From an uncultured Clostridia bacterium (GTDB taxonomy: Bacteria > Bacillota > Clostridia > Christensenellales > CASEPJ01): 9,125 bases of DNA. How positions within the stretch are numbered: position 1 is the first letter of the stretch; each line of letters starts with the position of its first letter. Below are positions 1-7,192 of the stretch, in pieces. The stretch lies in contig CASEPJ010000215.1 of assembly GCA_949289715.1 (NCBI GenBank), positions 1 through 9,125 of the forward strand, given 5' to 3'. A model generated the notes under the pieces. The model had not been told where the DNA came from. It was given only the letters and a program-made list of their open reading frames with translations, and ran no database searches. The position numbers were made by a program, and so were the translations under genes.

Positions 1-1
1 A

Positions 2-2296
2 AAAACTTATGGAAGTATATTTTTTTCCAACATATGTACATTTTTCAATCTTTTGATTTTTATAGTGGCGGCGGCTTTGATAGTCGTGGGAGCGGATATT
101 ACTCAGTTGTTCTTTCTAATTATTATCATTTTGAATATTACCATAGGTATTGTTTTGGAAATCAAATCCAAAATTACCGTTGAAAGACTTAATCTTATAA
201 CCGCACCTTCTGCAGCAGTAGTAAGGGACGGGGAAAAAATTACCATTCCCATAAACGAAGTAGTTTTAGACGATATTTTATATGTGGAAACGGGGAAACA
301 AATTTGTACGGACAGTATTGTGGTAAAAGGAGAATGCGAAGTCAATGAGTCTATGCTTACGGGCGAAAGCCATGCGGTAAAAAAGAACGTAGGCGATATG
401 CTTTATTCCGGTTCTTTTGTTTCAAGCGGAGCGTGTTATGCAAGAGCTGAAAAAGTGGGGGCAAACAATTATGTGGAAACACTTTCGTCTCACGTTAAAA
501 AATATAAGAAACCTAATAGCGAACTCTATAAATCCATTCAGCGTCTTGTGCAGATTATATCTATTTTTATAGTTCCTCTTGCGGCAATTTTGGTTTTGAC
601 TTCATATAACGAAATTACTACGCTGCATCCCGAACTTTCCATGATTACCGTGTGGAATCAGGTGGTTTCCACTTCCGCAGGCTCCGTTATAGGTATGATT
701 CCTGCGGGTATGTTTTTATTGGTAAGCTCGGCTTTAGGTGTTTCGGCAATTAGGTTGGCAAAAAGAAAAACTTCCGTAAAAGATTTATATTGTATAGAAA
801 TGCTTGCGAGAGTCGATGTTTTGTGTTTGGATAAAACAGGCACCATAACCGACGGTTCAATGGAAGTAAAAAACGTCGTGTTGCTTAAAAACGTGCAGTT
901 GGAACATTCCCTAAACGACATAATAGGCTCTATATTGACAGCAACGGAAGATAATAATCAGACGGCTCTTGCTCTTGCAGGTGAATTCGGGTATTCCACA
1001 AAATTAAAACCGGAAACAGTCATTCCTTTTTCTTCTCAAAGGAAACTTTCGGCGGTAACTTTCGAAGAAGAGGGCACATATATTTTAGGCGCTCCGGAAT
1101 TTGTCTTGAAAGAAATGGGCATTAAAATGGAGAAATATATAACTCAAAGCCAGTCTAACGGATTGAGAATGCTCGTATTGGCGCATTCTCCTAATCCCAT
1201 TACTAAGGATAAAATTCCCTCCAACAGGCGTGCCGTTTGCATGATTTCAATAGAGGACCATATAAGGGACGACGCCATAGAAACAATTAAATGGTTTAAA
1301 GAAAATAACGTAAGCGTAAAAGTAATAAGCGGTGATAATCCCATAACCGTTTCTGAAGTCGCAAAAAGAGTGGGAGTGGAAAAAGCGGAACTTTATATAT
1401 CTTTGGACGGGTTATCCAACCAGGAAGTTATAGAAGCCGCACATAAATATACGGTATTCGGCAGAGTAACGCCCGAGCAGAAAATGCTTTTGGTAAAAGC
1501 TTTGAAAGCAAAGGGACATACCGTTGCAATGACGGGCGACGGGGTTAACGATATTCTTGCAATGAGGGAGGCAGACTGTGCCATATCTATTGCGTCCGGA
1601 GCGGAAGCTGCAAGGAACGTAAGCCACTTGGTATTGTTAAATTCAAACTTCACTTCGTTGCCGGATGTAGTAAAAGAGGGTAGACGGGTGGTTAATAACA
1701 TACAAAATTCTTCCTCTTTATTCTTAATGAAAACAGCGATGTCAATAATTTTGACCATTATTTTCTTGTTGCTTAGAAAAAGCTATCCGTTAAGAACCGA
1801 CAATTTATTGCTGTTGGAACTTTTTGTTATAGGTATTCCTTCTTTCTTCCTTGCAATGCAAAGCAATACAAGCATAATTAAAGGAACTTTCTTTTCGAAC
1901 GTTTTAAGCCGATCGCTGCCTGGTGCTGTGGCATTGGTTACTAACGTAATGATGCTGTATATATACAGAAACGTATGGTTTTCTGCAGTCGTCTCAAACG
2001 ATGTTTTGACAAGTATGATGGTAATTACCTTAACGCTTACAGGTTGGATAGTTTTAGTAAAAATATGCGAACCTATAAATTTATACAGAGGATTGCTATG
2101 CGTTGGCTCGTTAATAGTTATTATGGTGGCATTTATAGCTTTACCATCGTTTTTTGGTATTACAACGGGATTAATGAATTTAAGCATAACGCAAAATCTT
2201 ATTAATTTCCTGTTTATGACAACAATAATTTTAACGTCATATTTTATTGTTTCGATTATTTTAAAATTATTGAAAAATTTAAAAATAATGATGTAA
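2..2296 (+). CDS. Cation-translocating P-type ATPase, CtpE-like (5' partial)
   Basis: Membrane ATPase that moves cations using an aspartyl-phosphate intermediate. The frame is open from base 2, so the true start lies left of the window. A TTG at 53 is only the first possible start codon inside it and falls in a membrane segment. Residue numbers here count from that TTG. Actuator motif TGES is at 103-106. The phosphorylation site CLDKTGT has its catalytic Asp at 260 (base 830). The nucleotide-binding region follows (FSSQRK 326-331), then the hinge TGDGVND at 494-500. Hydrophobic segments lie at about 1-35, 165-183, 205-233 and, as the C-terminal block, 560-740. The run IEMLARVDVLCLDKTGTITD is typical of the CtpE/Exp7-like group. 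CtpE of Mycobacterium is a Ca2+ transporter, but here M4 reads IPAGM rather than PEGL, so the ion is uncertain. Probably 30-60 N-terminal residues are missing. Family call is firm; substrate is not. Confidence 0.93.
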   Translation, partial: KTYGSIFFSNICTFFNLLIFIVAAALIVVGADITQLFFLIIIILNITIGIVLEIKSKITVERLNLITAPSAAVVRDGEKITIPINEVVLDDILYVETGKQICTDSIVVKGECEVNESMLTGESHAVKKNVGDMLYSGSFVSSGACYARAEKVGANNYVETLSSHVKKYKKPNSELYKSIQRLVQIISIFIVPLAAILVLTSYNEITTLHPELSMITVWNQVVSTSAGSVIGMIPAGMFLLVSSALGVSAIRLAKRKTSVKDLYCIEMLARVDVLCLDKTGTITDGSMEVKNVVLLKNVQLEHSLNDIIGSILTATEDNNQTALALAGEFGYSTKLKPETVIPFSSQRKLSAVTFEEEGTYILGAPEFVLKEMGIKMEKYITQSQSNGLRMLVLAHSPNPITKDKIPSNRRAVCMISIEDHIRDDAIETIKWFKENNVSVKVISGDNPITVSEVAKRVGVEKAELYISLDGLSNQEVIEAAHKYTVFGRVTPEQKMLLVKALKAKGHTVAMTGDGVNDILAMREADCAISIASGAEAARNVSHLVLLNSNFTSLPDVVKEGRRVVNNIQNSSSLFLMKTAMSIILTIIFLLLRKSYPLRTDNLLLLELFVIGIPSFFLAMQSNTSIIKGTFFSNVLSRSLPGAVALVTNVMMLYIYRNVWFSAVVSNDVLTSMMVITLTLTGWIVLVKICEPINLYRGLLCVGSLIVIMVAFIALPSFFGITTGLMNLSITQNLINFLFMTTIILTSYFIVSIILKLLKNLKIMM

Positions 2297-2304
2297 AAAT
2301 GTAT

Positions 2305-2335
2305 GTGCCGTATATAAATGCGGCACTGTTTTTTT
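2305..2335 (+). terminator. Intrinsic terminator of the P-type ATPase gene
   Basis: GTGCCG (2305-2310) pairs with CGGCAC (2321-2326). The loop can close by three more pairs, one of them G-U, leaving a four-base loop. A T-run follows at 2329-2335. It lies 8 bases after the stop codon, as expected for rho-independent termination. Confidence 0.92.
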
Positions 2336-2337
2336 AT

Positions 2338-2647
2338 TTTTACAAAGTTAAAATTTCTAATAATTTGTAAGTTTTGTAAAACTATAAAAAATTAATCAAT
2401 AAAATAAAATAAAACTATAACAATTAAATAATATTTAAATAAATTTAATCTTATTTTTAAGAATTTATTTTATAGCAAAAGTGAACTGAAATTTTTTTAA
2501 ATTTAAATAGTAAAGTAATGTTAGAACATGAGCAAAAAAACAATATTTAATTAAAAAACAAATTTGAAAGTTAAAAAATATTAATTATTTAGCTAAATGC
2601 GCAAAAAATTTAACTTAATTAACAAAACAGACTGATAAAAAAATAAC
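2338..2647. other. AT-rich intergenic spacer upstream of galM
   Basis: About 310 bases with no credible gene on either strand. A and T runs dominate and there is hardly any G or C. I looked for a promoter for the mutarotase gene. TTGAAA at 2564-2569 is a fair -35 but has only a poor -10 (TATTTA) 16 bases downstream. TTAACT at 2610 followed by GATAAA would start transcription at the ribosome binding site itself. No promoter is assigned. An AAATAAATT/AATTTATTT inverted repeat near 2436-2471 is what chance gives at this composition. Confidence 0.6.
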
Positions 2648-2659
2648 AGGGAAAAAAAG

Positions 2660-3598
2660 ATGAATAAAAAAGAATTATTTTATAAACTCGAAAACGGAAA
2701 AGAAATTTACAGTTTTACGATAAAAAGCGGCAATTTGATTTTGGAAGTTATAGAATACGGCGCCAGAATAAAATTGCTTAAAACTATAGATAAAAACGGA
2801 AAACTTATTGACGTAGTCGTTTCTTTGAAAAATTTTAACGAATATGAGAAAGATACTCGTTTTTTGGGCGCTACCATAGGCAGATATGCAAACAGAATAA
2901 GCAATGCAGCTTTTGAGCTTAATAATCAAAAATATTTCCTTACGAAGAACGAAGGGGAAAATCAATTACACGGAGGAAACGGTTTTGATAAAAAAATATG
3001 GAAAGGCGAATTTATTGAAAACGGAATAAAGATGACCTATTTTTCTTTAGACAAGGAGGAGGGATTCCCTGGTAATTTAAACGTGCAGGTATGTTTTATT
3101 TTAAAAGATAACGGGTTAAGTATTGAATATTTTGCTAAATCCGATCGAGATACGGTAATTAATTTGACCAACCATTCTTATTTCAATTTACATGGCGAAG
3201 GCATTGTTGCCGAAACCGAAATAGAAATAAATTCTTTATATATTACAGAGAGCGACGAAAATTTAATTCCTACCGGAAATCTGCTTTGCATAGTCGGAAG
3301 CGAATTCGATTTTACTAAACCTAAAATTTTGAATGATAATTTTTTTGACGTAAATTATGTCTTAAACAAAGAAAATTTTGGCTTTGCTGCAAGAGCTTAT
3401 TCACCAAAAAGCGGCATTACTATGGAATGTTATACCGATCAACCGGGTATGCAGTTTTATACGGGATATAAATACGGTTTCTGTTTTGAAACGCAGCATT
3501 TCCCCGATTCACCTAATAACAAACATTTTCCGTCCGTTATATTAAAAGGCGGGCAGACGTTTTTAAGCAATACCTTATATAAATTTAAAACGGAATGA
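2660..3598 (+). CDS. galM: Aldose 1-epimerase (galactose mutarotase), compact form
   Basis: Cytosolic enzyme that interconverts the alpha and beta anomers of aldohexoses, feeding the Leloir pathway. The usual family signatures appear in order: IGRYANRI (73-80, substrate-binding Arg75), NQLHGG (102-107, His104), LTNHSYFNL (169-177, catalytic acid His172), D-x-NYVL (Asp230), TDQPGMQFYTG (259-269) and FETQHFPDSPN (276-286, catalytic base Glu277). All catalytic residues known for this family are present. At 312 residues it is about 25-35 shorter than the usual 335-350, and the loss lies between His172 and Glu277 rather than at an end. The ATG at 2660 is preceded by AGGGA at 2649-2653. The gene stands alone: a terminator sits on each side and no other gal gene is in view, so its sugar partner cannot be told from context. 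Confidence 0.93.
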   Translation: MNKKELFYKLENGKEIYSFTIKSGNLILEVIEYGARIKLLKTIDKNGKLIDVVVSLKNFNEYEKDTRFLGATIGRYANRISNAAFELNNQKYFLTKNEGENQLHGGNGFDKKIWKGEFIENGIKMTYFSLDKEEGFPGNLNVQVCFILKDNGLSIEYFAKSDRDTVINLTNHSYFNLHGEGIVAETEIEINSLYITESDENLIPTGNLLCIVGSEFDFTKPKILNDNFFDVNYVLNKENFGFAARAYSPKSGITMECYTDQPGMQFYTGYKYGFCFETQHFPDSPNNKHFPSVILKGGQTFLSNTLYKFKTE

Positions 3599-3613
3599 AA
3601 TTTGAATTTTTTT

Positions 3614-3636
3614 CCGCCTATTTTTAGGCGGTTTTT
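3614..3636 (+). terminator. Intrinsic terminator of galM
   Basis: A perfect 7-bp stem, CCGCCTA (3614-3620) with TAGGCGG (3625-3631), closes a TTTT loop and is followed by TTTTT. It begins 15 bases after the galM stop. The opposite strand has no T-run after the stem, so it acts on + transcripts only. Confidence 0.93.
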
Positions 3637-4003
3637 AAATGTGTATTAAAAAAACTTTTTAAAAATTTATTATTTTCAATTTTAATTTTTAAAATATATT
3701 TGATTGGCTTTAATTTTGGCGATTAATTATAAAAAATTGTTTTATTAATTTATTGTTTTGCCTCTATCGTCCATATAATTTGCCATATTATTATTTAAAA
3801 AGATTTTTTCATACCGATGATACAGTTTTTTTAAAATCAATCGAAAAATTTAAAATTTTATCAACTGAAAAAAAGTATTTTATTAGTTAAACTTTTATTA
3901 TTTTATAATTTTTATAATTTTTAACCGTTGAAAGGGATTAAAAAATAAATTTTATTAAACAAATTATTGAAATATAATAATTTATTATTATCGATTTATT
4001 TTC
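3637..4003. other. AT-rich spacer between galM and the ABC-F promoter
   Basis: Extremely AT-rich DNA. The only block with noticeably more G and C is about 3750-3830, which on the minus strand carries a short coding-like frame listed separately. No tRNA, riboswitch-like fold or gene with a ribosome binding site was seen here. Confidence 0.5.
3745..3840 (-). other. Short coding-like frame, possible gene relic
   Basis: Read on the minus strand, this 31-codon frame (possible TTG start at 3840, stop at 3747-3745) ends in a stretch that looks protein-like: LYHRYEKIF, then MANYMDDRGKTIN. Its mix of Asp, Arg, Gly and Tyr codons differs from the Lys/Asn/Ile/Phe noise expected of this AT-rich spacer. 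No Shine-Dalgarno site precedes the TTG or the internal ATG, and I recognise no family. Upstream on the same strand a second frame stays open up to an A7 tract at about 3826-3832, so a frameshifted 3' remnant of a lost gene is conceivable. Chance is equally possible. Confidence 0.15.
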
Positions 4004-4078
4004 TTGTTTTATAAAAATTTATATGCTATAATATTTTCCATTGCTAAATTATATAATAAATAAAAATATCGATTTATT
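3989..4078. repeat. 12-bp direct repeat flanking the ABC-F promoter
   Basis: TATCGATTTATT occurs at 3989-4000, just upstream of the -35, and again at 4067-4078, in the left arm and loop of the leader hairpin. The copies start 78 bases apart. A related TCGATATTTATT lies at 4086-4097. The repeat could be an operator pair or chance in AT-rich DNA. Confidence 0.3.
4004..4032 (+). promoter_or_regulatory. Sigma-A promoter of the ABC-F gene
   Basis: -35 TTGTTT (4004-4009), a 17-base spacer and a perfect -10 TATAAT (4027-4032), with the extended -10 TG at 4024-4025. Transcription should begin near 4039, giving a leader of about 70 bases. Confidence 0.8.
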
Positions 4079-4101
4079 GAAACCGTCGATATTTATTTTT
4101 T
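4064..4101 (+). promoter_or_regulatory. Terminator-like hairpin in the ABC-F leader
   Basis: AAATATCGA (4064-4072) and TCGATATTT (4086-4094) form a perfect 9-bp stem with a 13-base loop. It runs into a T-rich stretch ending at 4101, and the ribosome binding site GAGGT starts at the next base. An alternative, weaker pairing of AATAAAT (4055-4061) with ATTTATT (4072-4078) would compete with it. This is the layout of an attenuator, and several ABC-F genes are controlled by attenuation, but the stem has only two G-C pairs and may be too weak to stop RNA polymerase. Confidence 0.4.
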
Positions 4102-4110
4102 GAGGTAAAA

Positions 4111-5697
4111 ATGATACAAACAGTTAATTTGGGTCTGCAATTCGGCGGCAGAAAATTATTTGAAGACGTTAATTTAAAATTTACAAAAGGCAATTGTTAC
4201 GGCATTATAGGCGCTAATGGGGCGGGAAAGTCCACTTTTTTAAAGCTCCTTTCAAAAGAAATGGAGCCTACCAGCGGTGAAATTATTACAGATAAAAATG
4301 AAAGAATTTCCGTTTTGACTCAAAATCAAAACGCTTTTGACGACCGTACATTAATATATACGGTAATGCTCGGGCATAAAAGACTTGTTGAAATAATGGA
4401 AAAAAAGGAAGAACTTTACAGCAAACCCGAATTTACCGAAGAGGACGGAATGTTAGCTGCAGAACTGGAAAACGAATTTGTAGAATTACACGGCTGGGAA
4501 GCGGAAAGCGATGCGGCGACTTTACTTAACGCAATGGATATTCCGGAGGAGATTCATTATTCTTTCATGGGTGAATTGGATGCAAAATTAAAAGTCAAAG
4601 TTCTTTTGGCTCAAGCGCTTTTCAAAAATCCCGATATTTTGATTTTGGACGAGCCAACAAACAATCTCGATGTGAAAACAATAAGATGGCTGGAAAATTA
4701 TCTGATAGATTTCGAAAATACGATTATAATAGTTTCGCATAACAGGCATTTTTTAAATAAAGTTTGCACACATATATGCGATGTGGATTTCGGTAAAATT
4801 AAAATTTATGTAGGTAATTACGATTTTTGGTATGAAACAAGTCAGTTAATGGCAAAACAGGCGAAGGAACAAAATAAAAAAATTGAACAGCGTGCAAAAG
4901 AATTGCAGGAGTTTATCGCCAAATTTTCCGCAAACGCTTCTAAATCCAGGCAGGCCACATCAAGAAAAAAAGAATTGGAAAAACTCACTCTAAACGATTT
5001 CGAAGGCACATCGTCAAGAAGATATCCATATATAGATTTTAAATTCGAAAAAGAGATAGGAAACGATATTTTATTGGTGGAAAATTTAACCAAAAAAGGA
5101 TATTTCGAAAATTTGTCTTTTATTATGCGCAAAAACGACAAGATAGCAGTATTAAGCGATAAAAGCACTACCGTTACTATGTTATTTGATATTTTAGCGG
5201 GGGTAAAGGAAGCCGATTACGGCACTTTTAAATTCGGAAAAACCATAAAATATTCTTATTTGCCGCAAAATAATAACGAATTTTTCGATGACTGCGATTT
5301 GAATTTGATTGAATGGCTTGACAGATTTTCTTACGATCATACCGAAGTTTTTTTAAGAGGCTGGTTAGGAAGAATGTTGTTTTCGGGGCAGGAAGCTTTA
5401 AAAAAAGCCGACGTTTTGTCGGGAGGAGAAAAGGTGAGGTGTATGCTTGCAAAAATGATGTTAACCGGCGGAAATTTTCTCATTATGGACGAGCCTACCA
5501 ACCATTTGGATTTGGAGTCCATAACGGCACTGAATAAGGGGATGATAAATTTTAAAGGAAATATGCTGTTTTCGACACACGACCATGAAATTATGTCCAC
5601 CGTGGCAAACAGAATACTCGTAATATCTGAAAATAACATATTCGATAAAGAAATGTCTTACGACGATTATTTGGATATGATAATGAGTGAGAATTAA
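4111..5697 (+). CDS. ykpA: ABC-F family ATPase, YkpA/YbiT type
   Basis: Soluble twin-ATPase protein without membrane segments. ABC-F proteins bind the ribosomal E site and affect translation or give antibiotic protection; the role of the YkpA/YbiT group is poorly defined. NBD1 (about 1-235) has Walker A GANGAGKS (34-41), Walker B ILILDEP (176-182, Glu181) and switch His210. The linker (about 240-305) has the conserved run FSANASKSRQATSRKK (272-287), followed by SSRRYPYIDF, as in YkpA. NBD2 (about 318-510) has signature LSGGEK (436-441), Walker B FLIMDEP (456-462, Glu461) and switch His490. Two motifs are degenerate: the NBD1 signature reads GELDAKLK (154-161), and the NBD2 Walker A reads SDKSTTVTM (349-357), with Val in place of Lys. 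The ATG at 4111 follows GAGGT by four bases. The 528-residue length fits the group (about 530-540). A resistance role is not supported by context. Confidence 0.92.
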   Translation: MIQTVNLGLQFGGRKLFEDVNLKFTKGNCYGIIGANGAGKSTFLKLLSKEMEPTSGEIITDKNERISVLTQNQNAFDDRTLIYTVMLGHKRLVEIMEKKEELYSKPEFTEEDGMLAAELENEFVELHGWEAESDAATLLNAMDIPEEIHYSFMGELDAKLKVKVLLAQALFKNPDILILDEPTNNLDVKTIRWLENYLIDFENTIIIVSHNRHFLNKVCTHICDVDFGKIKIYVGNYDFWYETSQLMAKQAKEQNKKIEQRAKELQEFIAKFSANASKSRQATSRKKELEKLTLNDFEGTSSRRYPYIDFKFEKEIGNDILLVENLTKKGYFENLSFIMRKNDKIAVLSDKSTTVTMLFDILAGVKEADYGTFKFGKTIKYSYLPQNNNEFFDDCDLNLIEWLDRFSYDHTEVFLRGWLGRMLFSGQEALKKADVLSGGEKVRCMLAKMMLTGGNFLIMDEPTNHLDLESITALNKGMINFKGNMLFSTHDHEIMSTVANRILVISENNIFDKEMSYDDYLDMIMSEN

Positions 5698-6086
5698 TTC
5701 GTAAATCATCTATTAACCCGAAATAAAAACAGCTTAAACTAAATAAAGTTAATTTTTAAATTAATTTATATTTAATTAAACTAAACTTAACATATTAATA
5801 AAATAATACAAAATACAAAACAAAAATCTAACAGATTAAAAACAAAAAATACACCCTCGTTTGTTTTTAAATGACAAAGGGTGTTTTTATTATAATTTAA
5901 TATGTTTTTAGTTAATTCAATTTAAATTAAAGTCGATTTGAAGGTTAATAAATAATTACAGCATGGTTAATTTAAAAATTATTCAACTAAATTTACTTAA
6001 AATAAAGGATATGTATGTTGAATATAATATAAATGAATATATGCTCATATGAAGTTTTAAGTTTGTCTAAAAAGCGGAATAAAATT
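5698..6086. other. Spacer between convergent genes
   Basis: This 389-base gap separates the ends of the ABC-F and azlD genes. It holds one bidirectional terminator at about 5851-5890, listed separately, and otherwise featureless AT-rich sequence. The ATG-rich stretch at 6011-6052 encodes at most 13 codons and has no properly spaced ribosome binding site. Confidence 0.7.
5843..5890. terminator. Bidirectional intrinsic terminator between ABC-F and azlD
   Basis: ACACCC (5851-5856) pairs with GGGTGT (5879-5884). After a three-base bulge, TTTGT (5860-5864) pairs with ACAAA (5874-5878). The + strand continues into TTTTT (5884-5888), and the minus strand into ATTTTTTG (5850-5843). It therefore suits both the ABC-F transcript and the azlCD transcript. 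Confidence 0.88.
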
Positions 6087-6413
6087 TTACAGATTTAATA
6101 GAGACATAATATATTCGCTTATAAACACCGTAAAAGTCGCACAAAGAGCAACGGTAAGCAAACCTCTTTTAAAAAAAGCCAGCACAAACGCAACTATTGT
6201 TCCCAATATTGCGGAAAGTAATGCGGCGGTAGAAAAAAATACTGCGGGAAAAGTCATTGCTGCCAAAACGGTAAGAGGAATATACTGCAAAAACGAATAA
6301 ACAAACGTATTGGTGATTTTTTTCCTAAATAGTATCATCGTCAGTACACGGCATAAATACGTTATAACGCACATTATTGCAAGTGATATCAACAAATCCT
6401 TAAGTTCATACAT
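6087..6413 (-). CDS. azlD: AzlD family small subunit of amino acid exporter
   Basis: Small membrane protein of 108 residues, the usual partner of AzlC. AzlCD (YgaZH in E. coli) exports branched-chain amino acids and analogues such as azaleucine. Family features are the early Arg in a membrane segment (TYLCRVLTMILF, 18-29), the conserved run QYIPLTVLAAMTFPAVF (43-59), and about four hydrophobic segments at 8-28, 40-60, 63-82 and 86-106. Its ATG lies inside the end of azlC, with an 8-base overlap, so the two are translationally coupled. A full AAGGAGG site sits within azlC nine bases upstream. The length is normal for the family. The exact substrate cannot be read from the sequence. Confidence 0.9.
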   Translation of the reverse strand: MYELKDLLISLAIMCVITYLCRVLTMILFRKKITNTFVYSFLQYIPLTVLAAMTFPAVFFSTAALLSAILGTIVAFVLAFFKRGLLTVALCATFTVFISEYIMSLLNL

Positions 6414-7116
6414 TATCTTCTTCCTCCTTAGGTAATTTCAAAGGGAAAAAGAGAGATACTATTAATGCAGCCAATACTGAACATATGATTACGGACCAGC
6501 CTGTTCCAAGACTGCTTAATAAAGGAATAAAATAAAATAAACAACTTAAGATTATTGAAATAACAACCGCAAGAAGCATTCTTTTGTCGTCTTTTGCGGG
6601 CGGAACAATTATTGCAATAAACATTGCGTGCAAACTGATGCCGAATGCAGAAAGCAGTGATGCGGGAAAGAGGTTGCCCGCTAAAGCGCCGATTGCGGTT
6701 CCGCCTACCCAGCCGGTATAAGAGCAGAGGATAATGCCCGTCATATAGGACAAAGGCAATGATTTATGCTTTCTAACCGTAACCGCAAAAATTTCATCGG
6801 TATTACCGAACGCTACCCACATTCTTCCTAAAATGCCTATTTCAGGCGATAGTTTTTGAGTTAACGAAACCGACATCAACGCATATCGAATATTTACTAT
6901 TAGCATTGTCAAAGCCAATTCGGCTAAAGATGCTCCTGCCGCAATTAAATCCACGCCGACGAATTGCCCCGTTCCTGTAAAGTTCACTATAGAAGTAAGG
7001 ATGGGAAACCACACGGGAAAACCTTTTTCGATACTTAACACTCCGAATGCGAAAGATACCGAAAGATAACCTAAAAATATGGGAAAACCGTCCTTTACGC
7101 CCTGTTTAAAATGCAT
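6406..7116 (-). CDS. azlC: AzlC family large subunit of branched-chain amino acid exporter
   Basis: Inner-membrane permease subunit of 236 residues, normal for AzlC/YgaZ. Together with AzlD it would export leucine, isoleucine, valine or analogues. Recognisable parts are the N-terminal QGVKDGFPIFLGYLSVSFAFG (5-25), the NFTGTGQFVGVDL region (45-57; many homologues have GASQF here), NIRYALMSVSL (75-85), the charged NTDEIFA (105-111) and HAMFIAIIVP (163-172). Six to seven hydrophobic segments are visible, and the C-terminus is a short acidic tail. AAGGA lies 6 bases before the ATG, and the frame is led by a consensus promoter with a leader of only about 27 bases, too short for a riboswitch or leader peptide. 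No azlB-like Lrp regulator is encoded in the window, so control is unknown. Confidence 0.93.
   Translation of the reverse strand: MHFKQGVKDGFPIFLGYLSVSFAFGVLSIEKGFPVWFPILTSIVNFTGTGQFVGVDLIAAGASLAELALTMLIVNIRYALMSVSLTQKLSPEIGILGRMWVAFGNTDEIFAVTVRKHKSLPLSYMTGIILCSYTGWVGGTAIGALAGNLFPASLLSAFGISLHAMFIAIIVPPAKDDKRMLLAVVISIILSCLFYFIPLLSSLGTGWSVIICSVLAALIVSLFFPLKLPKEEEDNV
6423..6429 (-). promoter_or_regulatory. Ribosome binding site of azlD
   Basis: AAGGAGG on the minus strand, nine bases before the azlD ATG and wholly inside the azlC frame. This near-perfect Shine-Dalgarno site fixes the azlD start at 6413. Confidence 0.9.
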
Positions 7117-7149
7117 ATTTATTCCTTTATACTTAATAATTCAGCAACA

Positions 7150-7178
7150 ATTATACGACCCTTAATCGGATTTGTCAA
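7150..7178 (-). promoter_or_regulatory. Consensus sigma-A promoter of azlCD
   Basis: On the minus strand TTGACA (7178-7173) and TATAAT (7155-7150) are separated by exactly 17 bases. Both hexamers match the consensus perfectly. The start site is expected near 7143, 27 bases before the azlC ATG. Confidence 0.92.
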
Positions 7179-7192
7179 TCAAATTATAAAAC

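Noticed and set aside
1393..2187. Open frames of 121 and 134 codons on the minus strand
   Set aside because: They lie opposite the conserved P-type ATPase hinge and C-terminal membrane region, have no ribosome binding site, and read as mirror images of that gene.
2436..2471. AAATAAATT/AATTTATTT inverted repeat before galM
   Set aside because: It is pure A/T, has no flanking T-run, and is expected by chance at this composition.
2338..4003. Possible CRISPR or tandem-repeat array in the AT-rich spacers
   Set aside because: No repeat unit recurs at regular spacing; the resemblance comes only from A/T runs.
4041..4103. 20-codon TTG-started frame in the ABC-F leader
   Set aside because: It would start about two bases after the predicted transcription start with no ribosome binding site, so translation is unlikely; only its shorter internal version is kept as a possibility.
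4842..5709. Several 74-108 codon minus-strand frames
   Set aside because: All are antisense to the ABC-F gene, with no family motif and no start signals.
6011..6052. 13-codon + strand frame after AAAGG in the convergent spacer
   Set aside because: It is too short, the purine run is only a couple of bases from the ATG, and it lies downstream of a terminator with no promoter.
7117..7149. Riboswitch or leader-peptide control of azlCD
   Set aside because: The predicted leader is only about 27 bases long, too short for either.
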